A stretch of DNA of 64,000 nt from JASSUD01 sp031963445 (GCA_031963445.1 JASSUH010000001.1:558001-622000), one strand, 5' to 3'. Counted from the first letter of the stretch, positions 1 to 9,196 are shown. The notes: generated by a model not told the origin, from the sequence alone. Numbers and translations: made by a program.

Positions 1-432
1 CACGCTGGGGTAAAACAATATACGCAGCAAGCGCTAGTGACTTTTGTTAACCGTATGCAGCGCTCGCAGAAGTTGCCTGCACTTACCAATGAACTGAAGC
101 AAGATGGCACAAACGCTACCTTGTCAGTGAAATTCTCTGAGGTGCCTGCGCAAATTATCCAATGGACTGCAGTTAATCCTGCTGCGCGTGATTTTCGCTA
201 TGCGTGCGGGGTTAATTACACGGCGCAAGCACTTGAGTTAGGAGAAAAGCAAAACAGCGTGCAAGTCTCTATTAAGAAACCAGAGTCAGGCTGGCAAGCG
301 ATATTTATAGAAGCCCACTTTAAAGATGGGTTTGTCGCCACTACGCCGGTGTATGTGTTACCTGATACGGTTTACCCAATTTCTGCTCCGCCTAGTAAAG
401 AGTCCATTTGTAAAACATTGCCGGGCAATTAA
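1..432 (+). CDS. PhoPQ-activated pathogenicity-related (PqaA-type) protein, C-terminal part
   Basis: The reading frame is open from the left edge, so the gene begins outside the window; a GTG at base 37 is an internal codon and not a convincing start. About 143 residues are visible. The stretch NPAARDFRYA, followed by GWQAIFIEAHF and a closing region with PVYVLPDTVYP, resembles the beta-rich C-terminal end of the PhoPQ-activated pathogenicity-related family (PqaA/AprA). Members of that family are exported alpha/beta-fold proteins of poorly defined function; in Salmonella the gene is PhoPQ-regulated and linked to resistance to antimicrobial peptides. The catalytic part is not in view, so activity cannot be judged. 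The identification comes from remembered family motifs. Confidence 0.6.
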   Translation, partial: HAGVKQYTQQALVTFVNRMQRSQKLPALTNELKQDGTNATLSVKFSEVPAQIIQWTAVNPAARDFRYACGVNYTAQALELGEKQNSVQVSIKKPESGWQAIFIEAHFKDGFVATTPVYVLPDTVYPISAPPSKESICKTLPGN

Positions 433-567
433 AGTGTGTCATTTTTTAACGCATAAAAGATGACTTGGTTAGCAGACTATGCTCCAGTAACTGCTGGGGC
501 GTAGTTAAAAAATTTTGCTTGATTTACGAACTGATGTACGCAATTGTTAGCCAGGCAAAACAGAGTA

Positions 568-900
568 TCAAGTAAACGAAATCATAAGCCTCTTACCGCA
601 CGCGGAAGCGTATTTGCGCATCGTTGCGAAAGATGGTGAGTGCTTTTCACTAGCGAATGAAGCTTCGAGCCGAGACACGGCAGATGTCGTTGTGCCCATG
701 CGCTCGGCAACTTGGGCCTGTGTAAGGCCAGCCTCTAGTCGAGCGGCGAGCAGCGCGTGCAGTGCCGCATACTCTTCTTCGAGTGCATCGTATGCTGCTT
801 TCACCCCAGGCTTTGCTAGCAGCTTATCGTGGAATGCCTGATCGTGCGGTACTGGGTTGTACTGATCCTCAAACTCTTGTTCTAGTCGCTTTTTAGCCAT
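568..900 (-). CDS. XRE-family antitoxin (HigA-like)
   Basis: This is a 110-residue protein. The ATG at 900 is chosen because a strong AAGGAG precedes it; a longer frame to 1002 would run through the upstream toxin gene. The N-terminal half (residues 1-50) is charged and helical. Residues about 55-90 form a helix-turn-helix of the Cro/C1 type (LTQAQVAERMGTTTSAVSRL). The tail SFATMRKYASACGKRL is typical of antitoxins paired with phage Gp49-like/HigB toxins. It should bind its own promoter and neutralise the cognate toxin. The cognate toxin gene, which overlaps it by 8 bases upstream, is truncated, so this antitoxin may be an orphan kept as a regulator or simply not yet lost. Confidence 0.8.
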   Translation of the reverse strand: MAKKRLEQEFEDQYNPVPHDQAFHDKLLAKPGVKAAYDALEEEYAALHALLAARLEAGLTQAQVAERMGTTTSAVSRLEASFASEKHSPSFATMRKYASACGKRLMISFT

Positions 901-1093
901 TACGTATCTCCTTGCCCTTCGGGCGCAACTCAAACAAACCGTCACCCATTGTGCGTGAATATGGCATCCGAAGATGGATGCCATGGATCTCCATAGCTTC
1001 AACCAGTCGAAGGTAACTGGAGAGAATACCGCTGGGCAGATTCGCTACGTTCTGCTGGGCGTTTTCAGAATAATAGGTGATGGTCCATTTCAT
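893..1093 (-). pseudogene. HigB/Gp49-like toxin with internal deletion
   Basis: From the ATG at 1093 the frame gives 66 residues. It begins MKWTITYYSENAQQNV and reaches GDGLFELRPKGKE, the conserved N-terminal half of RelE-superfamily HigB/phage Gp49-like (DUF891) toxins. Family members then continue for about 45 residues through the RVFY and MLHSFIKK segments, which carry catalytic and RNA-binding residues. Here the frame jumps from RPKGKE straight to IRNG and stops. Toxins of this group often end in a similar EVKNG-like tail, so an in-frame internal deletion fits better than a frameshift. The product should be inactive. It overlaps the antitoxin start, the normal toxin-first order of hig operons. 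Confidence 0.7.
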
Positions 1094-1257
1094 AGAAAAT
1101 ATTAGCAAATTTGTTAACTTGTGGCGACTAATCAAGTGTTATTAGAAACCTGCGTAACATCAGCTAGAAAACACAGCGTTCTCTATAGTGAATACTTACC
1201 AATGTTGTTTGGTAAGAGTAAGACAAATTCAAACCTCAATTCAAATATGTCTAACGG

Positions 1258-1977
1258 CTAATAGTCAGGCAATTCACGCTCTCGTAAATCAAAAACTAAT
1301 ATCTCTGCTTCTTGCGCTGCAGTAAAAGCCAATAATCGTTCGTTCCGTACGCGGGCACTATCTCCTGCGTTTAACCTTTGCTGATTCACTTGCACACTAC
1401 CTTTGGCTACATGCACATAGGCATACCGTTGTGCAGCAATATTGAGCGTGGCACTTTCAGCGCCGGTCAAAAGCCCTGCGTATATGCGGATGTCTTGGTG
1501 GATGCTGAGTGAGCCGTTTTCTCCTTGCTCAGAAATAATAAGCTTTAGCTTTCCTCTTTTTTCGGCTTCTGGAAAATGTACTTCTTGATAACGGGGGGTA
1601 ATCCCTTTGCTAGCAGGGACCAGCCAAATTTGTAGCAGATGAGTTGATGTAGTGGATAAAGGATTGAATTCACTATGTGATACGCCAGTGCCAGCGCTCA
1701 TGATTTGCACGTCGCCTGGGCGAATGGTAGAGCCGTTACCCATCGAATCTTTATGCTCGAGTGCTCCGGCTAACACATACGAGAAAATTTCCATATCCCG
1801 GTGGGAATGCATGCCAAAGCCTTTGTTTGGCTGAATAATGTCTTCATTGATCACCAGCAAATCAGAGAAACCCACCTGCGTTGGTTCGTGATAGCGAGCG
1901 AAAGAAAAGGTATGCCACGAACTTAGCCAGCCATGCTCTGCATATCCCCGCTCGTTAGCTTTACGGATTTCGAGCAT
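1258..1977 (-). CDS. pirin family protein (YhhW-like)
   Basis: This 239-residue protein has two cupin domains, the length usual for the YhhW branch of pirins. The N-terminal cupin carries the metal-binding histidines in GMHSHRDMEIFSYV (about residues 55-68) and a glutamate/histidine pair around GVSHSEFN. The C-terminal cupin (from about 130) is more degenerate, as in other members. E. coli YhhW has quercetinase activity in vitro; the physiological role is unknown. The ATG at 1977 has a clear AAGGAGAG ribosome-binding site. It is a single gene between the toxin-antitoxin remnant and a repeat-rich spacer. Confidence 0.9.
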   Translation of the reverse strand: MLEIRKANERGYAEHGWLSSWHTFSFARYHEPTQVGFSDLLVINEDIIQPNKGFGMHSHRDMEIFSYVLAGALEHKDSMGNGSTIRPGDVQIMSAGTGVSHSEFNPLSTTSTHLLQIWLVPASKGITPRYQEVHFPEAEKRGKLKLIISEQGENGSLSIHQDIRIYAGLLTGAESATLNIAAQRYAYVHVAKGSVQVNQQRLNAGDSARVRNERLLAFTAAQEAEILVFDLRERELPDY

Positions 1978-2040
1978 ATATCTCTCCTTGAAAGATCTGA
2001 GGTAGCTACACTACTGATTTAAAATGGGTACTTCATTACT

Positions 2041-2205
2041 AAGAGCCTTGTATCTTGTTTTAAGTGATGCTTGGTAGGCCATGTTGGGGTTCCTTCGTCA
2101 CCCCAACCTACGATTCTTTGGCATTTTTCGTAGGTTGGGGCGGCTCATTTAATTAAATACGGAACCCCAACACAACCCACTTTTGAAGATCACGAACAGG
2201 CTCTA
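2041..2205. repeat. R1 palindromic interspersed element, copy 1
   Basis: The core is GTTGGGGTTCCTTCGTCACC followed by an inverted version (TTCGTAGGTTGGGG). The right arm contains a TTTAATTAAAT spacer and ends with CACAACCCACTTTTGAAGAT...GAACAGGCTCT. The same arms recur at about ten places in this window, always between genes. Confidence 0.85.
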
Positions 2206-2207
2206 AA

Positions 2208-2290
2208 GAGTCTCTGCAAAACTCTTGGCTGTCCATACTGTCTGCGTCAGCATCAGCATGCCTGGCCCTTGGGGTTTTGCAAAGGCGCCT
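2208..2290. repeat. R2 palindromic element, copy 1 (decayed)
   Basis: It begins TCTCTGCAAAACTCTTGGC and ends GGCCCTTGGGGTTTTGCAAA. The arms are inverted, and the best-preserved copy is at 55042-55122. Here it abuts the R1 element and lies just upstream of dsbD, so it is probably part of the dsbD leader. Confidence 0.65.
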
Positions 2291-2362
2291 AAAAATCTGC
2301 CAATCTGCCTTTTACGTTTAGGCTGTGCGTGTAAAAGATTAAAGTTTTTAACGGGGAAGAAG

Positions 2363-4141
2363 ATGTCACGGTTTTTATGGCTGTTAACTTTATTGAGCAT
2401 GATATGGCAAGCGCCAGCTTATGCCCAAGAGGATTTTTTGTCGCCTGAGCAGGCGTTTAAGTTAACGGTCGTGCCTCAAGATGATGGTCATGTGAATCTC
2501 AATTGGGAAATTAGCGACGGTTACTACCTCTATCGAAAACAATTGGCTGTGACGAGTGAGCCGGCTGATCAGGTAAAAGACTTTGTTTTGCCTAAAGGAA
2601 GGTTAAAGCAAGATGAGTTCTTCGGTATTTCCGAGGTATATGACCATAAGCTAGAAGCACAAGCTAATGCGCCAGGCGCGCAAGCATTAACGGTGACATG
2701 GCAAGGATGCGCGCAGGCGGGGCTGTGTTATGCACCTCAAACACAAACCATCAAGCTGTCCAATAATGCGCTGATGCGCAAGCCTTCTGAACAGAATCAA
2801 TCTTTTTCTTTATCAGGGCCAACTGATGAAAATTTAGCGCAGCGTTTTTCTACTTCCAGTACAGGATGGATCTTGCTCGTGTTTTTTGGGTTTGGCCTGC
2901 TGCTGGCATTTACACCTTGTGTTTTGCCTATGCTTCCTATTTTGGCGAGCTTGATTGTGGGTAGCGGTGCGTCACCGCGTCGTGGCTTTTTCCTGGCGTT
3001 AGCTTTTGTGTTGCCAATGGCGTTGACCTATGCGTTGTTTGGCGTAGCTGCTGCTTTGTTGGGTGAGAATTTACAAGCGCTTGTGCAAACACCGTGGGCA
3101 TTGGGTAGTTTTGCGTTGATTTTTATTCTGTTGGCGCTCGCGATGTTTGGTTTATATGAGCTGCAGCTTCCTGCTTTTTTACGTGACCGTTTGAGCAATG
3201 CAAGTGCTCGCCAGCACGGCGGTACCTTAGGTGGCGCGATGCTGATGGGTATTTTTTCAGCGCTATTAGTAGGGCCGTGCATGACAGCTCCGCTAGCTGG
3301 GGCCTTACTTTACATTAGCAGTACCGGTAATGCGGTTGTAGGTGGTTTAACACTGCTGGCAATGGGTTTGGGAATGGGCGTGCCGCTACTTTTAGTCGGC
3401 ACGCTGGGCGCGCGCCTCCTGCCCCGCCCAGGGCCTTGGTTGGAGCGCGTTAAAGCGCTATTTGGTTTAGTTTTGTTAGGGCTTGCGGTGTATTTTATCG
3501 CTCGGATTCTGCCGCCCTCTATTGCGCTTGGTGCCTGGGGAGCATGGGTGCTGGTAATTGCGATGAGCTTGGGCGTATTGGCACGACATAGTCAAGGAAT
3601 TAAGCGCTGGCTGGCTGCTTACCCGGCGCTTTTACTTGGGTTGTGGGGAGGGCTAATGGTGATAGGCGCTGCGCGCGGTGGACAAAATCCATGGCAGCCG
3701 CTTGCTGCTGTTGAGCAAAAATCTTCGACAGAGGGGCCCAATCCAACCGCAATAACAAAAAGCGATTTCAGTTCGACTTTTACGCCGGTTAATTCAGAGG
3801 CTGAACTCAACACACAAATTAAACAGGCAGGTGAGCGCGGACAGTGGACGTTGGTTGATGTTTATGCAAGCTGGTGTGTTGCATGCAAAGCGATTGAACG
3901 CGAGGTTTTTGGAGATGCGCGTGTGCAACAAGCACTTTCTGATATGCATTTGCTGCGTATTGATGTGACTGAGAACAACGCAGAGCTTAAAGCGCTGATG
4001 GCAGCCCACCAAATCTTTGGGCCACCCACGTTGCTATTAATTGGACCAGATGGCAAAGAGCGTCATGCTCAACGTAGTATTGGTGAGTTAAGCGCTGATA
4101 CTTTTCTTACACGCTTAGCCCAAGCTCAAAAAAAGAAATAA
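2363..4141 (+). CDS. dsbD: thiol:disulfide interchange protein DsbD
   Basis: This inner-membrane reductase carries electrons from cytoplasmic thioredoxin to periplasmic DsbC/DsbG. The ATG at 2363 is chosen because it gives a signal peptide ending APAYA and has a GGGGAAG site; the frame is open further upstream through repeat DNA. The three DsbD modules are visible in 592 residues. The N-terminal alpha domain has the pair CAQAGLC at about residues 118-124. The middle membrane domain of eight helices has the redox cysteines in FTPCVLPM and VGPCMTAPL. The C-terminal thioredoxin-like gamma domain has WCVACK near residue 510. A dsbC lies at 33317 in the same window. It stands alone, converging with macB. 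Confidence 0.96.
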   Translation: MSRFLWLLTLLSMIWQAPAYAQEDFLSPEQAFKLTVVPQDDGHVNLNWEISDGYYLYRKQLAVTSEPADQVKDFVLPKGRLKQDEFFGISEVYDHKLEAQANAPGAQALTVTWQGCAQAGLCYAPQTQTIKLSNNALMRKPSEQNQSFSLSGPTDENLAQRFSTSSTGWILLVFFGFGLLLAFTPCVLPMLPILASLIVGSGASPRRGFFLALAFVLPMALTYALFGVAAALLGENLQALVQTPWALGSFALIFILLALAMFGLYELQLPAFLRDRLSNASARQHGGTLGGAMLMGIFSALLVGPCMTAPLAGALLYISSTGNAVVGGLTLLAMGLGMGVPLLLVGTLGARLLPRPGPWLERVKALFGLVLLGLAVYFIARILPPSIALGAWGAWVLVIAMSLGVLARHSQGIKRWLAAYPALLLGLWGGLMVIGAARGGQNPWQPLAAVEQKSSTEGPNPTAITKSDFSSTFTPVNSEAELNTQIKQAGERGQWTLVDVYASWCVACKAIEREVFGDARVQQALSDMHLLRIDVTENNAELKALMAAHQIFGPPTLLLIGPDGKERHAQRSIGELSADTFLTRLAQAQKKK

Positions 4142-4181
4142 AAAACAGTCCGGGTTAATGGGGGCGCCCGCGTGCACAAGT

Positions 4182-6296
4182 CTAATCACGCGCTAATGCA
4201 TCAACAGGATTTAACAACGAAGCATTACGCGCGGGCATAAATCCAAACAGAATGCCGATCACGGTCGATGCCAGAAACGCGGAGATAATCACATGGGTTG
4301 AGAAAATCATTCTCCATTGAGGTGCCCATATCGGCAACAGGAAGCTGATGGAGAAAGAAAGCAGAATGCCAATCACGCCCCCTAGCAAACAAACCATCAC
4401 CGCCTCAACCAAGAATTGCTGCAAGATATCGACACGCCGCGCGCCTACTGCCATACGTAAACCAATCTCACGGGTACGCTCGGAGACTGAAACGAGCATG
4501 ATGTTCATCACACCAATCCCGCCAACTAACAGAGAAATGGCACCAATCAAAGCAAGTAATAGAGTTAGCGAGCGGCTAACTTTTTCAACTGTCTTAAGGG
4601 CGCTATCTAGGTTGTAAGTAAAAAAATCTTTGCGCCGATGTCGTTGTTTAAGGAGCTTGTTAATACTCAGTTCCGCAGCTTGGCTATGCACGCCATCACG
4701 TAAGCGCACGGTGATGGTGTCAAAGAAGTGTTGTCCAAGTAGCTTCGCGCTGGCGGTGGTATAGGGCAGCCAGATATTTAACTCATCGTCGGCTCCGCCA
4801 AACAATTCTTTTTTCTCCTGTGCCACGCCTACTATTCTTGTCGGCAAATTGCGCAGAAAAATAATTTGACCGAGTGGATCCTCGTTGGGGCCAAAAAATT
4901 TCTTACGTGTATTCGCATCGATAACGACTATTTGAGCTTGACGTTGCAAATCTTCTTCTTGAAAAAACATGCCTTGTGCAACGCGTATATCGCGTGCCTG
5001 GAAGTAGTTGTCGCCCACCCCGTGCACAGTTAAATTGGCATCTACGTTCCCATAGCGCACTAACAAAGAGCGAGTGATATTGGGCGTGACGCTATCAACA
5101 TAGGATTGTTCGCGCAGCGCTGTGACGTCTCCTGGCAAAAGCGTGTGTACACGAGAGGCCTGCCTGTCTCCAAAATCACGTCCACGATAAATATTGATCG
5201 TGTTGGGGCCAAGGGAGCGTATGTCTTTTAGCATCGCGTTTTTCGCGCCTTCTCCAATCGCTGAAATAGTCACGACTGAGGCGATGCCGATAATGATGCC
5301 AAGCAAGGTTAAAGAGGTGCGTAAACGATGGGCTCGCAATGCTAGCCAGGCTATTTTGCAGGCTTGGGTTAGGCCGTTAAGACCTAAAAGCCATGCAGAT
5401 GGGGTAGATTTTTTATCTTTCTTTTCAGTTGGTGCAACTGGTGCTGTTTGCACAAGATCTGCATCGGGTAACGCGTGCGAACGCTGCGCTGGTGCTTGTG
5501 GATTAATTTCATCGCGCACGATAGCGCCATCGCTAATTTCGATAATGCGGGAAGCTTGCGCGGCTAACTCGTTATTGTGCGTAACGAGGATGATGGTGTG
5601 CCCCAGCGCATGCAGCTCATGCAAGATTTGCAGCACGGCTTGTCCGCTTTGGCTATCTAATGCGCCGGTTGGCTCGTCGGCGAGGATAACCGCGCCGCCA
5701 TTCATTAACGCGCGCGCAATGCTGACGCGCTGCTGTTGCCCGCCAGAAAGCTGATTTGGACGATGCCACGCGCGCTCACTTAAGCCTAACTGTTGCAGCA
5801 ATTGCAGCGCACGCTCCATGCGTTGGGCCTGACTCATGCCAGCATAGATAGCTGGCATCGCTACGTTTTCGATGGCGGGTAGATGAGGCAGCAAATGATA
5901 ACGTTGAAAAATAAAACCAAAATGCTCACGCCGCAGACGCGCTAATGCCTCGATATCTAAACTACCGACTTCTTCTCCATCAACCTTGTAGATGCCACTC
6001 GTTGGTCGATCTAAGCAACCTAGCAGATTCATCAGCGTTGATTTACCTGAACCGGAAGCGCCGATAATCGCGATTAATTCTCCAGCGTAGATTTTTAAAT
6101 TGATTTTTTTTAAGACGGTGACACTTCGTTCCCCAAGCAAGAAACTGCGTGTTACATCAATCAACTCAAGTAGTGGCTGGGTTGAATTAACGGCAGCCGG
6201 CGTAGGCAGGGAATCAGCTTCATCTGCGCTGGAATTTTTATGGGTCTCTTTTACCTCTATCTCTGGCTTATCTAGCGTCTCTTCAGGAGTTTTCAT
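4182..6296 (-). CDS. macB: MacB-type ABC efflux ATPase/permease
   Basis: It is the inner-membrane component of a MacAB-type tripartite pump exporting macrolides, siderophores or peptides across both membranes. The N-terminal nucleotide-binding domain has Walker A GASGSGKST (residues 79-87), signature LSGGQQQRVSIARA and Walker B VILADEPTGALDS. A long hydrophilic linker (about 270-305) leads to the MacB membrane part: one helix (TLLGIIIGIASVVTISAIG), a large periplasmic domain, then three helices in the last 130 residues (FtsX-like). The ATG at 6296 is preferred to an in-frame TTG at 6317. It overlaps macA by 14 bases, so the two are translationally coupled. The roughly 40-residue acidic extension ahead of the ATPase is longer than in E. 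coli MacB. Confidence 0.93.
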   Translation of the reverse strand: MKTPEETLDKPEIEVKETHKNSSADEADSLPTPAAVNSTQPLLELIDVTRSFLLGERSVTVLKKINLKIYAGELIAIIGASGSGKSTLMNLLGCLDRPTSGIYKVDGEEVGSLDIEALARLRREHFGFIFQRYHLLPHLPAIENVAMPAIYAGMSQAQRMERALQLLQQLGLSERAWHRPNQLSGGQQQRVSIARALMNGGAVILADEPTGALDSQSGQAVLQILHELHALGHTIILVTHNNELAAQASRIIEISDGAIVRDEINPQAPAQRSHALPDADLVQTAPVAPTEKKDKKSTPSAWLLGLNGLTQACKIAWLALRAHRLRTSLTLLGIIIGIASVVTISAIGEGAKNAMLKDIRSLGPNTINIYRGRDFGDRQASRVHTLLPGDVTALREQSYVDSVTPNITRSLLVRYGNVDANLTVHGVGDNYFQARDIRVAQGMFFQEEDLQRQAQIVVIDANTRKKFFGPNEDPLGQIIFLRNLPTRIVGVAQEKKELFGGADDELNIWLPYTTASAKLLGQHFFDTITVRLRDGVHSQAAELSINKLLKQRHRRKDFFTYNLDSALKTVEKVSRSLTLLLALIGAISLLVGGIGVMNIMLVSVSERTREIGLRMAVGARRVDILQQFLVEAVMVCLLGGVIGILLSFSISFLLPIWAPQWRMIFSTHVIISAFLASTVIGILFGFMPARNASLLNPVDALARD

Positions 6297-7446
6297 CGTT
6301 GCTATTAAGCTCCCCAATAATGACCTGCTCGCCTTCTTTTAGCCCTGCCAAAATTTGTGCTTTGACATTATTGTTAATGCCTACTTGAACTTTGCGCACT
6401 TGTACTTGATTGCGTGGCAATAAAACGCGCACAGTAGCGTTGCCCTTTGCGTCGGGCCTGCTGAGTGCGGCAGTTGGGATGATTAAAGTCTTTTGAGCGG
6501 CGTCCAGCACGATATGCGTTTCGGTAGTCATGCCGATACGTAACTGCCGATCAGCGTTCGGTATGTCAAATAAGGCGTTGTAAAACACGGCAGCGTCCTT
6601 ACTTTGCGAGCTGCTGCTTGTTTTGTCATCCAAAAAATTTTGTGGGGCTGATTCGACCTCGCGCAGCTTGCCGTAGAAGCGGCGCTTAGGTTGGCCAAGA
6701 ATCGTGAAATACGCCGTTTGCCCAGGATGAATTTGAATCACATCTGCTTCGGGTACTTGAATTTTGACAGTCATCGTGCGCATATCAGCCAATTTCAAAA
6801 TCACCGGTACCAGCTGACTAGCAATAACGGTTTGCCCTTCTTTAGTCACAATCGCAACCACCTCTCCATCGATAGGTGCGGTAATGCGCGTAAAACCCAA
6901 GTCTGTTTGGGCGACTTCTACGTCAGCTTGCGCTTTTCTAATGCGTGCCTGTAAAGCTGCCACATTAGCCTTAAGCGCGAGCCATTTAGAACGAGCTTCT
7001 TCAAAGGCTTGGCGAGAGGTTGAATCATGCTTCAGCAGTTGTTGCTGGCGCTGATAATTCCAAGTTGCATAACGTAAATCGGCTTTTTTCCCCTCTTGTT
7101 CCATACTGAGGATTTCTTTTTCTATTTGTGCCGCGCGCAATTTATTGGTCAGTAGACTGGGATCAATTTCAGCTAATAATTGATCTTTCTTAACGGTGTC
7201 ACCGCGCGCGACTTTGAGCGACTTTAATTGGCCGGATGTGCGTGAGCCTACATCCACTTGTTTATAGGCTTCCAGCATGCCAATCGCGAGCACACTGCTT
7301 TCTATATCGGCGCGTGAGGCGGTCGCAGTCAAATAGGCGGGTGCTTGATCGGATAGCCAGTAACGTTTAGCCATCCATCCAATAAACAGCGCTATTACCA
7401 CAGCGCCGAGTGCCACGCTTTTCCAATGGCGTTTGATTTTTTCCAT
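6283..7446 (-). CDS. macA: MacA-type periplasmic adaptor of efflux pump
   Basis: This 387-residue HlyD/RND membrane-fusion protein has a single N-terminal anchor helix (VALGAVVIALFIGWMA, residues 11-26) and then a periplasmic body. A lipoyl/barrel-sandwich half is at about 60-95, followed by a coiled-coil hairpin of about 100-180 rich in Gln, Lys and Ala, then the second lipoyl half (GFTRITAPIDGEVV), a beta-barrel and a membrane-proximal domain. It should link MacB to the outer-membrane factor encoded upstream on the same strand. No good Shine-Dalgarno is visible before the ATG at 7446. About 320 bases of repeat DNA separate it from the outer-membrane factor gene, so co-transcription with that gene is likely but not certain. 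Confidence 0.92.
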   Translation of the reverse strand: MEKIKRHWKSVALGAVVIALFIGWMAKRYWLSDQAPAYLTATASRADIESSVLAIGMLEAYKQVDVGSRTSGQLKSLKVARGDTVKKDQLLAEIDPSLLTNKLRAAQIEKEILSMEQEGKKADLRYATWNYQRQQQLLKHDSTSRQAFEEARSKWLALKANVAALQARIRKAQADVEVAQTDLGFTRITAPIDGEVVAIVTKEGQTVIASQLVPVILKLADMRTMTVKIQVPEADVIQIHPGQTAYFTILGQPKRRFYGKLREVESAPQNFLDDKTSSSSQSKDAAVFYNALFDIPNADRQLRIGMTTETHIVLDAAQKTLIIPTAALSRPDAKGNATVRVLLPRNQVQVRKVQVGINNNVKAQILAGLKEGEQVIIGELNSNDENS

Positions 7447-7480
7447 AAAAATATTTTGGATTTTAAAGTTTCCCTAAAAT

Positions 7481-7610
7481 CTGTTCAAAGTCCTAAAGAG
7501 GAGAGGTTTTAGAGGTGATTTGTAGTCATGTTGGTACGCACATTGACACGGAATCGTAGGTGGGGGTGACGCAGGAACCCCAACATCCATAGCTTCAGAG
7601 CCTGAACAGT
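7481..7610. repeat. R1 element, copy 2 (decayed)
   Basis: It starts near TGTTCAAAGTCCTAAAGAG and contains GTGACGCAGGAACCCCAACA and AGAGCCTGAACAG. The left arm is degraded. It lies between the outer-membrane factor gene and macA. Confidence 0.6.
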
Positions 7611-7617
7611 CTCTTAG

Positions 7618-7770
7618 AACCTGTCTACAAATCGCCTAAAAGACCGTGATTCGAGGTCGGGCGGTGCTCGGAATCCTCATGTACGTTTAGTACACTCCGG
7701 TTCCTGCAAGGTTTAGCTAACTAAGGTCCTCCCCCGACTGACGGCCTTTTAGACAATTTGTAGACAGGTT
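7618..7770. repeat. 153-base element with 30-base inverted ends
   Basis: The left arm 7618-7647 (begins AACCTGTCTACAAAT) pairs with the right arm 7741-7770 (ends ATTTGTAGACAGGTT) with only a few mismatches. The interior holds a smaller dyad around GTACGTTTAGTAC. It ends two bases from the stop codon of the outer-membrane factor gene, so on the minus-strand transcript it would fold just after that gene. It could act as a transcription attenuator or an mRNA-stability element as well as being mobile. Confidence 0.75.
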
Positions 7771-7771
7771 C

Positions 7772-9196
7772 TTAGACATCTGTCCACCCACCTCCGAGCG
7801 CTTTAATCAGATTCACTGTAGCAACCATTCTGCGCTGCTCGATATCAGTTAAATTTCTTTGTGCCGAAAAAGCGACTGTTTGCGCTGTCATCACTTCAAT
7901 ATAAGGCACTGTACCGGCTTTATATTGATTCGTAATAAGGGTTAAAGCCTGTTGAGCAGATGCTATCGCCTGCTGTTGTGTGGTTGCTTTGGATGCGAGT
8001 AGACGTAACGTGGCAAGTTGATCTTCAACTTCTTGAAAAGCCTCTAGTACAGTTTGTTTGTAAGCGGCAACGTTTTGTTCATAAAAATAACGGGCCTCTT
8101 GCGTGCGCGCTCGTTGCAATCCTCCATCAAATAGCATGGTGACTATTTTGGGCCCAAGTGACCATATGTGCGCTGGCGTGCTTAGTAATTCAGAAAATAA
8201 TGTACTGGCAATACCCCCTGAAGCCGAAAGGGTTAGCTTAGGGAAAAACCCTGCAATGGCGATGCCGATTTTTTCATTGGCCGCTGCCATTTGGCGCTCT
8301 TTCGACGCGATATCAGGGCGGCGTTCGAGCAGGGCTGACGGAAGTTGTACAGGAAGGGTAGGTAGCGTAGCTTGCAATGGTGTGGGGGGCAGCGAGAAAG
8401 TGGACGCAGCCTCACCCGTAAGGGTTGCTATTGCATGCTCGAGAAGGGAGCGCCTAAGTTGATTCTCAAAAGCCTCAGACTGCGCTAATTGCAGTTTGGT
8501 TTGTGCCTGGATCACGTCCGTGCGTACCACGGTTCCTTGCTGATATTGATGTTGCGTGATGCTCAGCATTTTTTGATAAGCCGTGACTGCGTTGCCGATC
8601 AATTTTTGCTGCTCATCTAATGAGCGCAGTTCAAAGTAATCTCGCACAAGCTCAGCTTGTACCGAGAGTTGTACGTTAGCAAGCTCAGCGGCGGCGCTTT
8701 GTGCGCTTGCGTTTTGCGCATCGATGGTGCGTCGTAGTCTGCGCCAAAGATCGGGTTCCCACGATGCGTCTAATGAGACAGTGTAATTTGTGCTACTCGC
8801 TGTAGTGCCGCTCCGGCCTTCGTCCCCAGGCACATTTGAGCGAAACGATGAAGATCTACGCGTTACATCCCCTATTAAATTGACGTTAGGTAACGCCTCA
8901 GCGCGTGCTTGAGCTGCTAATACACGTGCTTGTTGGTAAACGGCTGCATAGTTAGCAATTTTCTGATTGCCGAGCGTGGCACGGGTGACTAACTGATTCA
9001 AATAACTGTCGTTAAAAACTTCCCACCACGTGCCGCGGCTATATTGGTCATTCGGTTGCGCTATTTTCCAGCCCTGTGCTGCTTCTTTGTATTGCGCTGG
9101 AAGGGTGACGCTTGGGCGTGAGTAATTCGGCCCAAGCGCACAGCCAGCCAATAAGAAAACGCTCAGCACTAAAAATAAAAGAAGCCTGGTTACCAT
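7772..9196 (-). CDS. outer-membrane efflux lipoprotein (NodT/TolC-like)
   Basis: This 474-residue protein is the outer-membrane channel that should complete the MacAB pump encoded just downstream. The N-terminus is a lipoprotein signal with lipobox LAGC (residues about 16-19), followed by ALGPNYSRP, the usual start of mature NodT/OprM-type channels. Two OEP domains follow, each with long alpha-helical hairpins rich in Ala, Gln and Leu (about 60-260 and 275-465). The RRPDIASKERQMAAANEKIG segment near residue 290 is a family hallmark. Gene order is outer factor, adaptor, ATPase on one strand, as in many Burkholderiaceae efflux operons. The substrate cannot be told from sequence. Confidence 0.92.
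   Translation of the reverse strand: MVTRLLLFLVLSVFLLAGCALGPNYSRPSVTLPAQYKEAAQGWKIAQPNDQYSRGTWWEVFNDSYLNQLVTRATLGNQKIANYAAVYQQARVLAAQARAEALPNVNLIGDVTRRSSSFRSNVPGDEGRSGTTASSTNYTVSLDASWEPDLWRRLRRTIDAQNASAQSAAAELANVQLSVQAELVRDYFELRSLDEQQKLIGNAVTAYQKMLSITQHQYQQGTVVRTDVIQAQTKLQLAQSEAFENQLRRSLLEHAIATLTGEAASTFSLPPTPLQATLPTLPVQLPSALLERRPDIASKERQMAAANEKIGIAIAGFFPKLTLSASGGIASTLFSELLSTPAHIWSLGPKIVTMLFDGGLQRARTQEARYFYEQNVAAYKQTVLEAFQEVEDQLATLRLLASKATTQQQAIASAQQALTLITNQYKAGTVPYIEVMTAQTVAFSAQRNLTDIEQRRMVATVNLIKALGGGWTDV

Noticed and set aside
5194..5754. 186-codon plus-strand frame inside macB
   Set aside because: It is antisense to the conserved ATPase domain of macB and Ser/Ala/Cys-rich in the way shadow frames are.
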